Notes: generated from the letters alone by a model not told the origin. DNA of 64,000 bases from Duganella aquatilis (GCF_009674565.1 NZ_WKJL01000020.1:42515-106514); one strand, 5' to 3'. Counted from the stretch's first letter, positions 8,648-17,109 are shown. Numbers and translations are program-made.

Positions 8648-8995
8648 AGCGTTTCCCGTATTCCATGTAACTTCGGCTGCGCGGAGGTCGTCGCAGAGGA
8701 GCCGACGCGCCCGAGGTGAAGCTATCACCTTAGCGCGTTAAACGGGCTCATACAACGCCGATTTACAATTGTTCACAACTGGTTGTGAGGCAATACAAAG
8801 CGAAGCATTACCGGCGGGGAAAACGAATTGCGCACACGTCAAGCCGGCCGCAACGCGCGCTTTTTCACCTGGCTGAGGAAATAATTATGCCCTTTTTCAG
8901 CGCCCGAAAATACGCCATTTATTGCGGCGTTCAACAATAATTTCTATCGGTTGCGGCCGCTTGTGGCCGCAACCTCAATGCTGCACTGCGGCAGT
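8648..8995. other. Intergenic region with palindromes, no clear gene
   Basis: A gap of about 350 bases between two minus-strand genes. It holds the promoter region of the hemerythrin-like gene, a TCACAAC-TG-GTTGTGA palindrome at 8773-8788, an ACAATTGT palindrome just before it (8765-8772), and an inverted repeat GGTGA/TCACC at about 8714-8730. Any of these could be an operator. A 17-codon open frame at 8887-8940 (plus) has AGGAA seven bases before its ATG but has no other support. Confidence 0.4.
8949..8974 (-). terminator. Hairpin after the SDR gene
   Basis: A 10-bp perfect stem GGTTGCGGCC / GGCCGCAACC with a 6-nt loop lies 22 nt past the SDR stop. No T run follows on the minus strand, so it may stabilise the mRNA end or act weakly as a terminator. 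Confidence 0.45.
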
Positions 8996-9703
8996 TCAGG
9001 CGCGCGGTGCGCCCAGGTAGAAGGCGCGCGGCGCGGCGAAGCTGGCGCGCACCTGTTTCGACACTTCGTCGGTCAGCACTTCGTCCTGGTTCGCTTCCAG
9101 CGCGGTGACGATGGCCTGGGCGATGTCGGCCGGCTTGGATTTCGGCGCGTCGACGTTGGCCGTCATGTCGGTGTCCATATAGCCCATGTGGGCGCCCAGC
9201 ACCTGGGTGTTTTGCGCCTGCAGTTCGTTGCGCAGGCCGTTGGTCAGGGCCCAGGCGGCGGACTTGGAGGCGCTGTAGGTGCCGGTGGTCGGGAAGCTGG
9301 CCCAGCTCAACGCCGACAGGATGTTGATGATGGCGCCGCCGCCGTTGCGGCCCAGTACCGGGGCGAAGGCGTGGCTCAGGGCCAGCGGGGCGAAGAAGTT
9401 GGTTTCGAATTCGGCGCGGGCGGCGCTCAGCGCGTCCGGGCCGGTGACGCCGCCCACCACGTGGATGCCGGCGTTGTTGATCAGGATGGTCAGGTCGGGA
9501 ATCGCCTGCACCACGGCGGCGATGTCGGCGGCGCTGGTCACGTCCAGCTTGATCGGGGTGGCGCCGGGAATGTCGATGGTTTCCGGTTTGCGGGCGGCGG
9601 CGTAGACCTTGGCGGCGCCGGCCTGGATGGCGGCTTGCGCCAGGGCTTTGCCCAGGCCACGGTTAGCGCCGGTAACCAGTACGATGGCATTTTTGAAGTT
9701 CAT
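8996..9703 (-). CDS. SDR family oxidoreductase under TetR control
   Basis: A 235-residue classical short-chain dehydrogenase/reductase. The Rossmann fold is shown by TGANRGLGKAL (11-21), the NNAG motif near residue 77 and the catalytic YSASK (about 143-147) with a preceding Ser. The TGxxRGLG form and the Arg/Lys pattern favour NADP(H). It should act on small carbonyl or alcohol compounds in the cytoplasm; the substrate is unknown. An AAAGGA Shine-Dalgarno lies 7 nt before the ATG. The promoter region holds the palindrome ATGACCGGTCAT, which also lies before the adjacent tetR gene, so the regulator very likely controls this enzyme. Confidence 0.92.
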   Translation of the reverse strand: MNFKNAIVLVTGANRGLGKALAQAAIQAGAAKVYAAARKPETIDIPGATPIKLDVTSAADIAAVVQAIPDLTILINNAGIHVVGGVTGPDALSAARAEFETNFFAPLALSHAFAPVLGRNGGGAIINILSALSWASFPTTGTYSASKSAAWALTNGLRNELQAQNTQVLGAHMGYMDTDMTANVDAPKSKPADIAQAIVTALEANQDEVLTDEVSKQVRASFAAPRAFYLGAPRA

Positions 9704-9735
9704 GATGATTCCTTTCGAGGTGAGTTAATAACTGC

Positions 9736-9757
9736 AATATGACCGGTCATCTTAAAA
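9736..9757 (-). promoter_or_regulatory. TetR operator upstream of the SDR gene
   Basis: A perfect 12-bp palindrome ATGACCGGTCAT (9739-9750) inside a 22-bp block that recurs with one mismatch at 10358-10379 in the tetR promoter. Both copies have the same orientation relative to a minus-strand gene, and each overlaps a CATATT -10 candidate. Confidence 0.8.
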
Positions 9758-9772
9758 ATGGCCGAAAAAAAA

Positions 9773-10351
9773 TTACGACAAAATAATATCCAGCATCATG
9801 CGTGCAAAACGGTCCAGCGGCTCGCGGCTTTGTTCGGCCTTGGTGCGCAGCACCGCGCCTTGCCAGGCGTCGTTGACGAAGGCCGCCAGTTCCGCTGCCG
9901 GCACGCTGCTGCGGATGCTGCCGTCGCGCTGACCTTCCGCGATCACCGCCGCCATCACCGCCGCCGAACCGGCAAACGCCTGCTGTATGGCGCTGCGCAT
10001 GGCTGGAATCTGGTTGGACAGTTCGGTGCTGAAATTGCCCAGCAGGCAGCCGCAGTGAAAATCGTTGGCGGCATTGCCGGCGATCATGCGTTCAAAATAC
10101 TGCTGCAACCGTGCGCGCGGCGCCAGCGTGCCATCGTGCAGCACGGCAGCCAGCTCGCCGACGGCGGCCAGGTAACGTTGCACGACCTCCAGCCCCAGCG
10201 CTTCCTTGCTGGTGAAGTGGTTGTAGAACGAGCCTTTCCGCACACCGGCAGCGTCGGTAATATCCTGGACGCTGGTCGCATTGAACCCTTTGCTGTGCAG
10301 CAGGTCCAAACTGGTGCTGACGATCTGCTCTTTAACGTTTGCTTTAGCCAT
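9773..10351 (-). CDS. TetR/AcrR family transcriptional repressor
   Basis: A 192-residue regulator. The N-terminal helix-turn-helix is plain: about residues 8-55 with ITDAAGVRKGSFYNHF, the usual TetR recognition pattern, followed by an all-helical ligand domain with a FHCGCLLGN stretch as in TetR_C_16/AcrR-like proteins. It lies 69 nt upstream of the SDR gene on the same strand and shares an operator with it, which predicts repression of both genes and relief by a small ligand, perhaps the SDR substrate. The start is ATG 10351 (MAKANVKEQ); the promoter -10 ends 6 nt before it, so the mRNA is probably leaderless. A longer frame to 10390 would read through the promoter. Confidence 0.93.
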   Translation of the reverse strand: MAKANVKEQIVSTSLDLLHSKGFNATSVQDITDAAGVRKGSFYNHFTSKEALGLEVVQRYLAAVGELAAVLHDGTLAPRARLQQYFERMIAGNAANDFHCGCLLGNFSTELSNQIPAMRSAIQQAFAGSAAVMAAVIAEGQRDGSIRSSVPAAELAAFVNDAWQGAVLRTKAEQSREPLDRFARMMLDIILS

Positions 10352-10357
10352 GTGTGT

Positions 10358-10386
10358 AATATGACCGGTCGTCTTAAAATAGTCAA
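10358..10386 (-). promoter_or_regulatory. tetR promoter with TetR operator in the spacer
   Basis: On the minus strand, -35 TTGACT (10386-10381), a 17-nt spacer and -10 CATATT (10363-10358). The operator ATGACCGGTCGT (10361-10372 on the plus strand) covers the -10 and the spacer, as expected for autorepression. The predicted +1 coincides with the ATG at 10351. Confidence 0.7.
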
Positions 10387-10410
10387 TCACTTTTTTTCTA
10401 TGAAAGTGAT
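10386..10410. promoter_or_regulatory. Inverted repeat upstream of the small lipoprotein
   Basis: ATCACTTT (10386-10393) and AAAGTGAT (10403-10410) are separated by 9 nt. It sits between the tetR promoter and the divergent lipoprotein gene and may be a second operator or a hairpin in the lipoprotein leader. Confidence 0.4.
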
Positions 10411-10449
10411 AGTATTACCGAAAGTCTGTTACCTTTTTATGGAGAAGAA

Positions 10450-10701
10450 ATGAAGGCAGTTTTGTTCAGCGGTGTCTGTCTGGTGATGCTGGCGGCGTGC
10501 GCGTCGCAGCCTGAAGTGGCGGTCGATCCGGCAGCGCCGGTCACGGCGGCAGTCAAGTGCAAACCTAATAACGACGATGCGCCGACCGGCAGCTCGATCA
10601 AGCGCCGCGACTGCTCGGCCAATCCCGATGTGCAGAACGCCAATGCGGAACAATTGCTGGACCAGCGCCGCTTCACCATGCCGAGCGGCCTCAACCGCTG
10701 A
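10450..10701 (+). CDS. Small lipoprotein of unknown function
   Basis: An 83-residue protein with a clear lipoprotein signal: hydrophobic residues 4-16, lipobox LAAC with Cys17, so it should be anchored in a membrane of the envelope. The mature part is short, with two further Cys (about residues 37 and 55) that could form a disulfide, and basic and Asn-rich stretches. GGAGAAG lies directly upstream of the ATG. It is divergent from tetR and ends 66 nt before a leader hairpin. No family recognised. Confidence 0.75.
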   Translation: MKAVLFSGVCLVMLAACASQPEVAVDPAAPVTAAVKCKPNNDDAPTGSSIKRRDCSANPDVQNANAEQLLDQRRFTMPSGLNR

Positions 10702-10750
10702 TCGCATCAAGTAGCGTAAAGTAACAATTTCCCGCCAGACCCAGCGCTCT

Positions 10751-10793
10751 TGGTATGATCCCCGATGCCCGGCCACAAGCCGGGGTATTTTTT
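10751..10793 (+). promoter_or_regulatory. Extended -10 promoter followed by a terminator-like hairpin before the S9 gene
   Basis: TGGTATGAT (10751-10759) is an extended -10. Eight bases on, CCCGGC (10768-10773) pairs with GCCGGG (10779-10784) and is followed by TATTTTTT. The hairpin could end the upstream lipoprotein transcript; for a transcript starting at about 10766 it would be a 5'-end stem. Confidence 0.5.
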
Positions 10794-10812
10794 ATAACAT
10801 CGGAGAGAGCGA

Positions 10813-12870
10813 ATGAGATTCCCTTTGCTGCTGCTGGGTACCGCCTTGGCGGCTTCCAGTGCGATGGCCGCGCCGCGCGGCTTTACCGTAGAAGACATGG
10901 TCAAGATGGAACGGGTCGGCAGCCCGGTGCTGTCGCCGGATGCGACGCGCGTGGTGTACACCGTGCGCACCACCGATCTGGACAAGAACCGTGGCAATAC
11001 CCAGTTGTGGCTGCTCGATCTGCGCCATCCGAACGCCGCGCCGGTGCGCCTGACCCAGGCCGCCGCCAGCAGCTCCGATCCGGAATGGTCGCCGAACGGC
11101 GATGCGGTGTACTTCCTGTCGGGCCGCTCCGGCTCGTCGCAGGTGTGGCGTTTGCCGCTGGGCGGCGGCGAGGCCAGCAAGGTCACCGACCTGCCGCTCG
11201 ATGTCGATAATTTCCGCCTGTCGCCACAGGGCGACCGCCTGCTGTTCAGCATGGCCGTGTTCCGCGATTGCGCCGACCTGGCGTGCAGCAAGCAGCGCCT
11301 GGACGACAACGCCAAGGTCAAGGCCAGCGGCAAGGTGTACGACAAGCTGTTCGTGCGCCACTGGGATACCTGGGCCGACGGCCGCACCAACGTGCTGTAC
11401 TCGGCGCCGATCGACGCCGGCGGCAAGGTCAGCGTGCAGCCGGTCAGCCTGAGCGGCAAGCTGGACGGCGACGTGCCATCCAAGCCATTCGGCGATCACG
11501 ATGAATATCACTTCAGCCCGGACGGCAAGACCGTGGCCTTCTCGGCGCGCATCGCCGGCAAGACCGAAGCCTGGTCGACCAACTTCGACGTCTACACCGT
11601 GCCGGCCACCGGCGGCGAAGCCAAGAACCTGACCGCAGACAACAAGGCCTGGGACACCAAGGCGATCTACTCGCCGGACGGCAAGACGCTGGCCTACGTG
11701 GCGATGGACAAGCCGACCTTCGAGGCCGACCGCTTCCACCTGGTGCTGATCGACGTCGCCAGCGGCAAGAAGCGCACCGTCGCCGACAGCTGGGACCGTT
11801 CGATCGCGGACTTCCGCTGGACGCCTGACAGCAAGGCCATCCTGGCCACCGCCGACGACGTCGGCCAGCACCGCCTGTTCTCGATCGACGCCGCCAGCGG
11901 CAAGGTCAGCGCGCTGACCGGCAAGGGCTATGTCAGCGGCTTCGACGTCGCCAAGGACACCATCGTCATGGCGCAGGCCAGCCTGTCGTCGGGCGCGCAG
12001 CTGTTCAAGTTCAAGCTGGGTGCATCGGGCGAAAAGGCCGACCAGCTGACCCACCTGAATGAAGCCGCGCTGGCCGATGTCAAGTTCGGCGAGTACGAGC
12101 AGTTCTCCTTCACCGGCGCCAATGGCGACACCGTCTACGGCCACGTGATGAAGCCATGGAACGCCAAGCCGGGCCAGAAATATCCGATCGCCTTCCTGGT
12201 GCACGGCGGCCCGCAGGGCAGCTTCGGCAACTCGTGGAGCTATCGCTGGAATCCGCAGGTGTACGCGGGCGCCGGCTATGCGACCGTGTTCATCGACTTC
12301 CACGGTTCGACCGGCTACGGCCAGAAGTTCACCGACTCGATCAGCGGCGACTGGGGCGGCAAGCCGCTGGAAGATTTGCAGAAAGGCCTTGCGGCAGCGG
12401 TGCAGAAATTCCCATGGCTGGACCGTGACAACAGCTGCGCGCTGGGCGCGTCGTATGGCGGCTTCATGATGAACTGGATCCAGGGTAACTGGTCGGACGG
12501 CTTCAAGTGCATCGTCAACCACGACGGCGTGTTCGATGCGCGCGGCATGGCCTACTCCACCGAAGAAATCTGGTTCACCGAGTGGGAAAACGGCGGCCCG
12601 TACTACGAGGTGCCCGAGCTGCACGAGAAGTTCAACCCGGCGCTGAAGGTGAAGAACTGGAAGACGCCGATGCTGGTGGTGCAGGGCGACATGGACTTCC
12701 GCATCCCGACCGCGCAAGGTCTGGGCGCGTTCACCGCGCTGCAACGCCGCGGCATTCCGAGCAAGTTCCTGTTCTTCCCGGACGAGAACCACTGGGTGCT
12801 GAAGCCGGCCAACTCGGTGCTGTGGCATCACACGGTGATTGACTGGCTCGATACCTACATCAAAAAATAA
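10813..12870 (+). CDS. S9 family peptidase, DPP5/acylaminoacyl-peptidase-like, exported
   Basis: A 685-residue serine peptidase with a signal peptide (about 1-19). An N-terminal beta-propeller carries repeated SPDATRVVY, SPNGDAVYF, SPDGKTVAF and SPDGKTLAY blades; the C-terminal alpha/beta hydrolase has HGGPQG for the oxyanion region and the triad Ser547 (GASYGG), Asp628 (GDMDFRIP) and His660 (ENHW). These features match periplasmic dipeptidyl-peptidase 5-type enzymes, which trim peptides with hydrophobic penultimate residues. GGAGAGAG precedes the ATG. The M1 aminopeptidase follows 13 nt later, so the two probably form a peptide-degradation operon. Confidence 0.92.
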   Translation: MRFPLLLLGTALAASSAMAAPRGFTVEDMVKMERVGSPVLSPDATRVVYTVRTTDLDKNRGNTQLWLLDLRHPNAAPVRLTQAAASSSDPEWSPNGDAVYFLSGRSGSSQVWRLPLGGGEASKVTDLPLDVDNFRLSPQGDRLLFSMAVFRDCADLACSKQRLDDNAKVKASGKVYDKLFVRHWDTWADGRTNVLYSAPIDAGGKVSVQPVSLSGKLDGDVPSKPFGDHDEYHFSPDGKTVAFSARIAGKTEAWSTNFDVYTVPATGGEAKNLTADNKAWDTKAIYSPDGKTLAYVAMDKPTFEADRFHLVLIDVASGKKRTVADSWDRSIADFRWTPDSKAILATADDVGQHRLFSIDAASGKVSALTGKGYVSGFDVAKDTIVMAQASLSSGAQLFKFKLGASGEKADQLTHLNEAALADVKFGEYEQFSFTGANGDTVYGHVMKPWNAKPGQKYPIAFLVHGGPQGSFGNSWSYRWNPQVYAGAGYATVFIDFHGSTGYGQKFTDSISGDWGGKPLEDLQKGLAAAVQKFPWLDRDNSCALGASYGGFMMNWIQGNWSDGFKCIVNHDGVFDARGMAYSTEEIWFTEWENGGPYYEVPELHEKFNPALKVKNWKTPMLVVQGDMDFRIPTAQGLGAFTALQRRGIPSKFLFFPDENHWVLKPANSVLWHHTVIDWLDTYIKK

Positions 12871-12883
12871 GCAAGGGACAGAC

Positions 12884-15505
12884 ATGAAAAAATATCTGAT
12901 CGCTGGCGCCGTGGCGCTGGCTTTTGGCGGCGCGCATGCCGCCGACGTGGCGCCGCGCGCCGAAAACGCTTACCTGTCGCAAGCCGACGCCGCCGCCCGT
13001 TCGGCGCGCGTCAGCAATGTCGACTACACGCTGGAGTTCGCGCTGACCGGCAAGGAAAGCTTCAGCGGCACCACCACCCTGAGCTTCGACCTGAAAGACG
13101 TGTCGCAGCCGCTGACCATCGACCTGGACAAGGCCACCATCGGCAGCATGACTGTCAACGGTAAAGCAGTGACGCCGCAGTACAACAAGTGGTTCATCAC
13201 GCTGGCGCCGGCCGACCTGGTCGCCGGCCGCAACACCGTCACCATCGCCTACACCCGTTTGCACAGCACCAACGGCGAAGGCCTGCACCGCATGGTCGAT
13301 CCGGTCGATGGCCGCGTCTATACCTATTCGCACTTCGAACCGGCCGCCGCGCACCAGATGTTCCCGGTGTTCGACCAGCCCGACCTGAAAGGCACCTACC
13401 AGGTGACCGTGACCACGCCGGCCGACTGGGTGGTGTCGTCGACGATGCGCGAAACCGGCGTACAGGACGTGGACGGCGGCAAGAAGTGGACCTTCCCGCG
13501 CTCGAAGAAGCTAAGCCCGTACAACTTCGCCATGCACGCCGGTCCGTACAAGGTATGGGAAGACACCAGCGGCAAGTACCCGATGCGCCTGTTCGCGCGC
13601 CAGTCGGTGGCGTCGCAGGTGTCGCCGCAGGAATGGTTCAAGTACACCAAGCAGGGCCTGGCCTTCTTCGACCAGTACTTCGGCGTGCCGTACCAGTTCG
13701 AGAAGTATGACCAGCTGCTGGTGCCGGACTTCCTGTACGGCGCCATGGAAAACGCGGCCGCCATCACCTTCGGCGAAGGCAGCTTCCTGCACAAGGAAGA
13801 AATGACGGCGGCGCAGAAGCAGTCGCTGGCCGGCGTCATCCTGCACGAAATGGCGCACCAGTGGTTCGGCGACCTGGTCACCATGAAGTGGTGGAACGGC
13901 CTGTGGTTGAACGAAAGCTTCGCGTCCTTCATGGGCACGCTGGCGACCGCCGAGTCGACCGAGTTCACCAATGCGTGGCAGGGCTTCTACTCGGGCGGCA
14001 AGCAGGCCGCCTACGTGCAGGACCAGCGCGTGACCACGCACGCGATCGAAACGCCGGTGCCGTCGACCGCGAACGCGTTCGACAATATCGACGCCATCAC
14101 CTACTCGAAAGGCGCGTCGACGCTAAAGCAGCTGCGCCACCTGCTAGGCGAGGAAGTGTTCCGCAAGGGCGTGCATAACTACCTGGTCAAGTACCAGTAC
14201 CAGAACGCCACGCTGGACAACTTCATCGGCAGCCTGGGTGAAGCGGCCGGTCGCGACCTGAGCGGCTGGACCAAGGAATGGCTGTACGAAGCGGGCGTCA
14301 ACACCATCGCGGCTGACTTCAGCTGCGCCGGCGGCAAGGTCAGCTCCTTCACGCTGCGCCAGAGCGCGACCACCAAGGAACTGCCGACCCTGCGCGAGCA
14401 GCGCGTGCAGATCGGTCTGTTCAACCTGAGCGCGAAAGGCCTGAGCCTGAGCAAGAACGTCGCCATCACCTACAAGGGCGAGGCCACCGCCGTGCCGGAG
14501 TTGCAGGGCGCCGCCTGCCCGGACCTGGTGTATCCGAACTACCAGGACTGGGGCTTCGCGCAGGTACAACTGGACAAGAAGTCGTTCGCGACCGCGCAGT
14601 CCAGCCTGAGCAAGGTGGATGATCCGCTGCTGCGTTCGATGCTGTGGCAGAGCCTGTGGGATGGCGTGCGTGCAGCCAAGCTGCCGCTGAACGACTTCCT
14701 GAAAACCGCGCTGGCCAACGCGCCGGCCGAGAAGGACTACACGCTGCTGGGCGACATCGTCGACAAGGTGCGTGCTTCCAAAGGCTATCTGGAAGCGCAG
14801 GGCCCGTCGGCGTACAGCGCCAAGGTTGGCGTGCAGCTGGAGCAGATGGCGTTTGCCGCCACCAAGGCGGCCACCGACAACAACTTCCAGCGCCGCTGGT
14901 TCTCGACCTACCTGGGTCTGGCCAGCAGCCCGACTGCGTTGAAGCAGCTGGCCGATATCCTGAGCGGCAAGCTGGTGGTGCCGCGCCTGAACGTGTCGCA
15001 GGACGTACGCTGGGACATCATCCGTCGTCTGAACCGCTTTGCCTATCCAGGCAGCGAGGCGTTGCTGGCTGCCGAGCAGGAACGCGACAAGTCGGATAGC
15101 GGCCAGCAGGCGGCGATTTCGGCGGCCGTGGTGCGTCCGGATGCGAAAGTGAAGGCCGAGTGGGCGGCAACGATTGCCGACCTGCAGACCAAGCTGCCGT
15201 TCTCCAAGGTGCGCACGGCGATGGGCAGCATGTACCCGACCGAGCAGAAAGCGCTGAATGAGCAGACTGCCGCGCAGCGTCTGGCGACGCTGGGTGCGGT
15301 GGACAAGGCTGCGGGTCCGGTCTACATGCGTGCTTATGGTGCGTCGATGATACCGGCGACGTGCACGCCAGCCAGCGTTGAGCGTCTGGATGCGGCGATT
15401 GCCGGCTTGCCGGATTTGTCGGCGGGTACGCGTCGCGCGTTGCTGGTGACGCGGCAGGAAGATGAGCGTTGTGTGGCCATCAAGAAGGCGATGACCGTGC
15501 GCTAA
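12884..15505 (+). CDS. M1 family metallo-aminopeptidase, exported
   Basis: An 873-residue gluzincin aminopeptidase. A signal peptide (1-19) puts it in the periplasm. The substrate motif GAMEN is at 286-290 and the zinc motif HEMAHQWFGD starts at His321 with the third ligand Glu344 in NES; a catalytic Tyr is expected in the ITYSKGA region. The C-terminal ERAP1-like helical domain (about 530-873) is present, so the protein is full length. The start ATG 12884 has AAGGGAC upstream; the open frame reaches 12839, but that would overlap the S9 gene and lose the signal peptide. It removes N-terminal residues from peptides made by the adjacent S9 enzyme. Confidence 0.94.
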   Translation: MKKYLIAGAVALAFGGAHAADVAPRAENAYLSQADAAARSARVSNVDYTLEFALTGKESFSGTTTLSFDLKDVSQPLTIDLDKATIGSMTVNGKAVTPQYNKWFITLAPADLVAGRNTVTIAYTRLHSTNGEGLHRMVDPVDGRVYTYSHFEPAAAHQMFPVFDQPDLKGTYQVTVTTPADWVVSSTMRETGVQDVDGGKKWTFPRSKKLSPYNFAMHAGPYKVWEDTSGKYPMRLFARQSVASQVSPQEWFKYTKQGLAFFDQYFGVPYQFEKYDQLLVPDFLYGAMENAAAITFGEGSFLHKEEMTAAQKQSLAGVILHEMAHQWFGDLVTMKWWNGLWLNESFASFMGTLATAESTEFTNAWQGFYSGGKQAAYVQDQRVTTHAIETPVPSTANAFDNIDAITYSKGASTLKQLRHLLGEEVFRKGVHNYLVKYQYQNATLDNFIGSLGEAAGRDLSGWTKEWLYEAGVNTIAADFSCAGGKVSSFTLRQSATTKELPTLREQRVQIGLFNLSAKGLSLSKNVAITYKGEATAVPELQGAACPDLVYPNYQDWGFAQVQLDKKSFATAQSSLSKVDDPLLRSMLWQSLWDGVRAAKLPLNDFLKTALANAPAEKDYTLLGDIVDKVRASKGYLEAQGPSAYSAKVGVQLEQMAFAATKAATDNNFQRRWFSTYLGLASSPTALKQLADILSGKLVVPRLNVSQDVRWDIIRRLNRFAYPGSEALLAAEQERDKSDSGQQAAISAAVVRPDAKVKAEWAATIADLQTKLPFSKVRTAMGSMYPTEQKALNEQTAAQRLATLGAVDKAAGPVYMRAYGASMIPATCTPASVERLDAAIAGLPDLSAGTRRALLVTRQEDERCVAIKKAMTVR

Positions 15506-15529
15506 CGGGGTAACAGCTTTTTTACCCCT
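15506..15529 (+). terminator. Possible terminator of the S9-M1 operon
   Basis: GGGGTAA (15507-15513) pairs with TTACCCC (15522-15528) just after the M1 stop. The T run lies inside the hairpin rather than after it, so its strength is uncertain. Confidence 0.4.
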
Positions 15530-15535
15530 AACGAA

Positions 15536-15565
15536 AGGGTCTGACCCCATGCGGGGTCAGACCCT
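15536..15565. repeat. GGGGTCAGACCC palindrome (REP-like)
   Basis: AGGGTCTGACCCC (15536-15548), ATGC, GGGGTCAGACCCT (15553-15565): 13-bp perfect arms with a 4-nt loop. It sits between convergent genes and shares the GGGGTCAG core with the 46-bp inverted repeat at 2767-2860. Confidence 0.85.
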
Positions 15566-15632
15566 GGCCGCAGCGGTGTGCGGGTTTCGCGGGTGCCGCA
15601 CGCTTTTAAAGCGGCAAGCAACGTCAACCCCG

Positions 15633-16049
15633 CTATTGCGCAGGCGGCTCGCTGACAGTCCGCTGGTTCAGCGCGCACACCCCAGCCTGGCAACTGGCGC
15701 CAGGATCGCTGACCACCGAGCAAGTAGACATCATGCCCTGCCGGTTATCCTCCGCCCGACGCGCGGCCACATGCTGCCCGACCAGCGCCTTGAGTCTGGC
15801 GCCATCCCCATCCTTGCTCGACCACGCAATATAGTTCTCCGGACCACCGCAAGCCTTGGCGCCCACACCCAAGCTATGACACTGGCTGTCATTGTCGCAA
15901 CTAAGCCTGGTGTTGGCAGCCTGCACCTGCTGCCACAACGACACGCTGGCGTTCTCCGCCGCCGGCGGTCTTGCACCGGCACAAGCGCTGAGAATCAGCA
16001 GGCTGGCCGTGGCCAGGCGAAGGGAGCGGAGGCGGGGCAGGATGTTCAT
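15633..16049 (-). CDS. Cys-rich lipoprotein of unknown function
   Basis: A 138-residue protein. The signal peptide ends in the lipobox LSAC (Cys at about 22), so the mature part is lipid-anchored outside the cytoplasm. It has six further Cys (LSCDNDSQC, KACGG, STC, ASC and GVC) that could form three disulfides, a pattern seen in small extracytoplasmic proteins. The start is ATG 16049; another in-frame ATG at 16067 overlaps the TAA of the upstream gene (TAATG), so coupling is possible and six residues more cannot be excluded. It is co-directional with and probably co-transcribed with the secreted protein at 16067-17059. Confidence 0.65.
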   Translation of the reverse strand: MNILPRLRSLRLATASLLILSACAGARPPAAENASVSLWQQVQAANTRLSCDNDSQCHSLGVGAKACGGPENYIAWSSKDGDGARLKALVGQHVAARRAEDNRQGMMSTCSVVSDPGASCQAGVCALNQRTVSEPPAQ

Positions 16050-16066
16050 GGCTTCATCATGATCCA

Positions 16067-17059
16067 TTACAGGGATTCGCGCAATCGCGCCTTGCGCGCC
16101 ACGCCATCGGGACCGAACAAAACGATGAACTCGGACGGCTCGCCGCCATCGCGCGCCGGCGGATAGCTGTAACGCCACGCCTGGTAGCCGTTATCAAAAC
16201 TGACCACCTGCGCCGCACCGAGGCGGGCGCGCATCAGCGCGGTGGTGTTGTGGTCGGCGGCGACGGCACTGTCTTCCGCGCCTGGTGGACTGTCCATATC
16301 CTCAAAAGACAACAAGGTATCGTCCGACCAGCCGCGATCCCAGACCGGCGCGTAATAGCTGCGGTCCAGCAGTACCTGGCAATCGCAGTAGGGCAGGGTG
16401 GACGGCGTCTGCGTGCCACCGGCGTACAAGGCGCGGAACGGCAGCGTGGCGCTGCGCCCGCCATCGCGCAGCGTGACGGCAAACACCGGATGCTCGGCGA
16501 AAAACAGGTAGTTGCCTTCCGCCGTGTTGCACACGCGCTCAGGGCTGGTGAACATCTCGCCCAGCCAGGCGAAGATCTGCGCGTTGTTGGACAGCAAGCC
16601 AGCCTCCACGCCGACCATGCACTCAAGCCGCAGGTCGCCGAGCCGGCGCATGCCCTCCGGTACATTGGGACTGCGCACCTGCGCGCGCCAGGTGAGCGTG
16701 CTGGTCTTGCGGCTGGCGATCAGCGCGGCGTCTTCCCTGGCCGCTTGCGCGTTGCGCTCCAGCGTGAAGCTGTGATCGGCGGCAACCGTCACCGGCAGCG
16801 ACATGCTGTCGCCGGCCACGCGCAGCGTGATGCCGTCCAGTTGCGTGGTCGGCAGGCGCGGCAGCAGCTGGAAGCGCAGCGTGGCTTGCGGCGCCAGCGC
16901 GTGATTGCGTTCGAAGATGTCCATGCCGGCAAGCATCTTGCGGTAGGACTTGTCGACCGGATCACGGGTGGCGGCCACGGTGACGCTGGGTGCGGTCTGG
17001 GCCACGGCGACGCCAGCTGCCAGCAACCATGCCGTGAGAAAAATCGTCAGGATGCGCAT
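16067..17059 (-). CDS. Secreted protein of unknown function
   Basis: A 330-residue protein with a signal peptide (about 1-20, ending AVAQ), so it is probably periplasmic. The rest has no catalytic motif I recognise. It is rich in beta-type segments and has a paired CDC motif (PYCDCQV) and further single Cys. The open frame extends upstream to 17098, but ATG 17059 gives the best signal peptide. Its stop overlaps a possible start of the Cys-rich lipoprotein, so the two likely function together in the envelope. Function unknown. Confidence 0.65.
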   Translation of the reverse strand: MRILTIFLTAWLLAAGVAVAQTAPSVTVAATRDPVDKSYRKMLAGMDIFERNHALAPQATLRFQLLPRLPTTQLDGITLRVAGDSMSLPVTVAADHSFTLERNAQAAREDAALIASRKTSTLTWRAQVRSPNVPEGMRRLGDLRLECMVGVEAGLLSNNAQIFAWLGEMFTSPERVCNTAEGNYLFFAEHPVFAVTLRDGGRSATLPFRALYAGGTQTPSTLPYCDCQVLLDRSYYAPVWDRGWSDDTLLSFEDMDSPPGAEDSAVAADHNTTALMRARLGAAQVVSFDNGYQAWRYSYPPARDGGEPSEFIVLFGPDGVARKARLRESL

Positions 17060-17109
17060 GAGGGCTAGCGTAAAGCATCGCGCCAGCCGGCGGCGCACCG
17101 CTGGCGGGT

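Noticed and set aside
10792..12885. 697-codon antisense open frame over the S9 peptidase
   Set aside because: Its protein has no recognisable domain and mirrors the codon periodicity of the real S9 gene.
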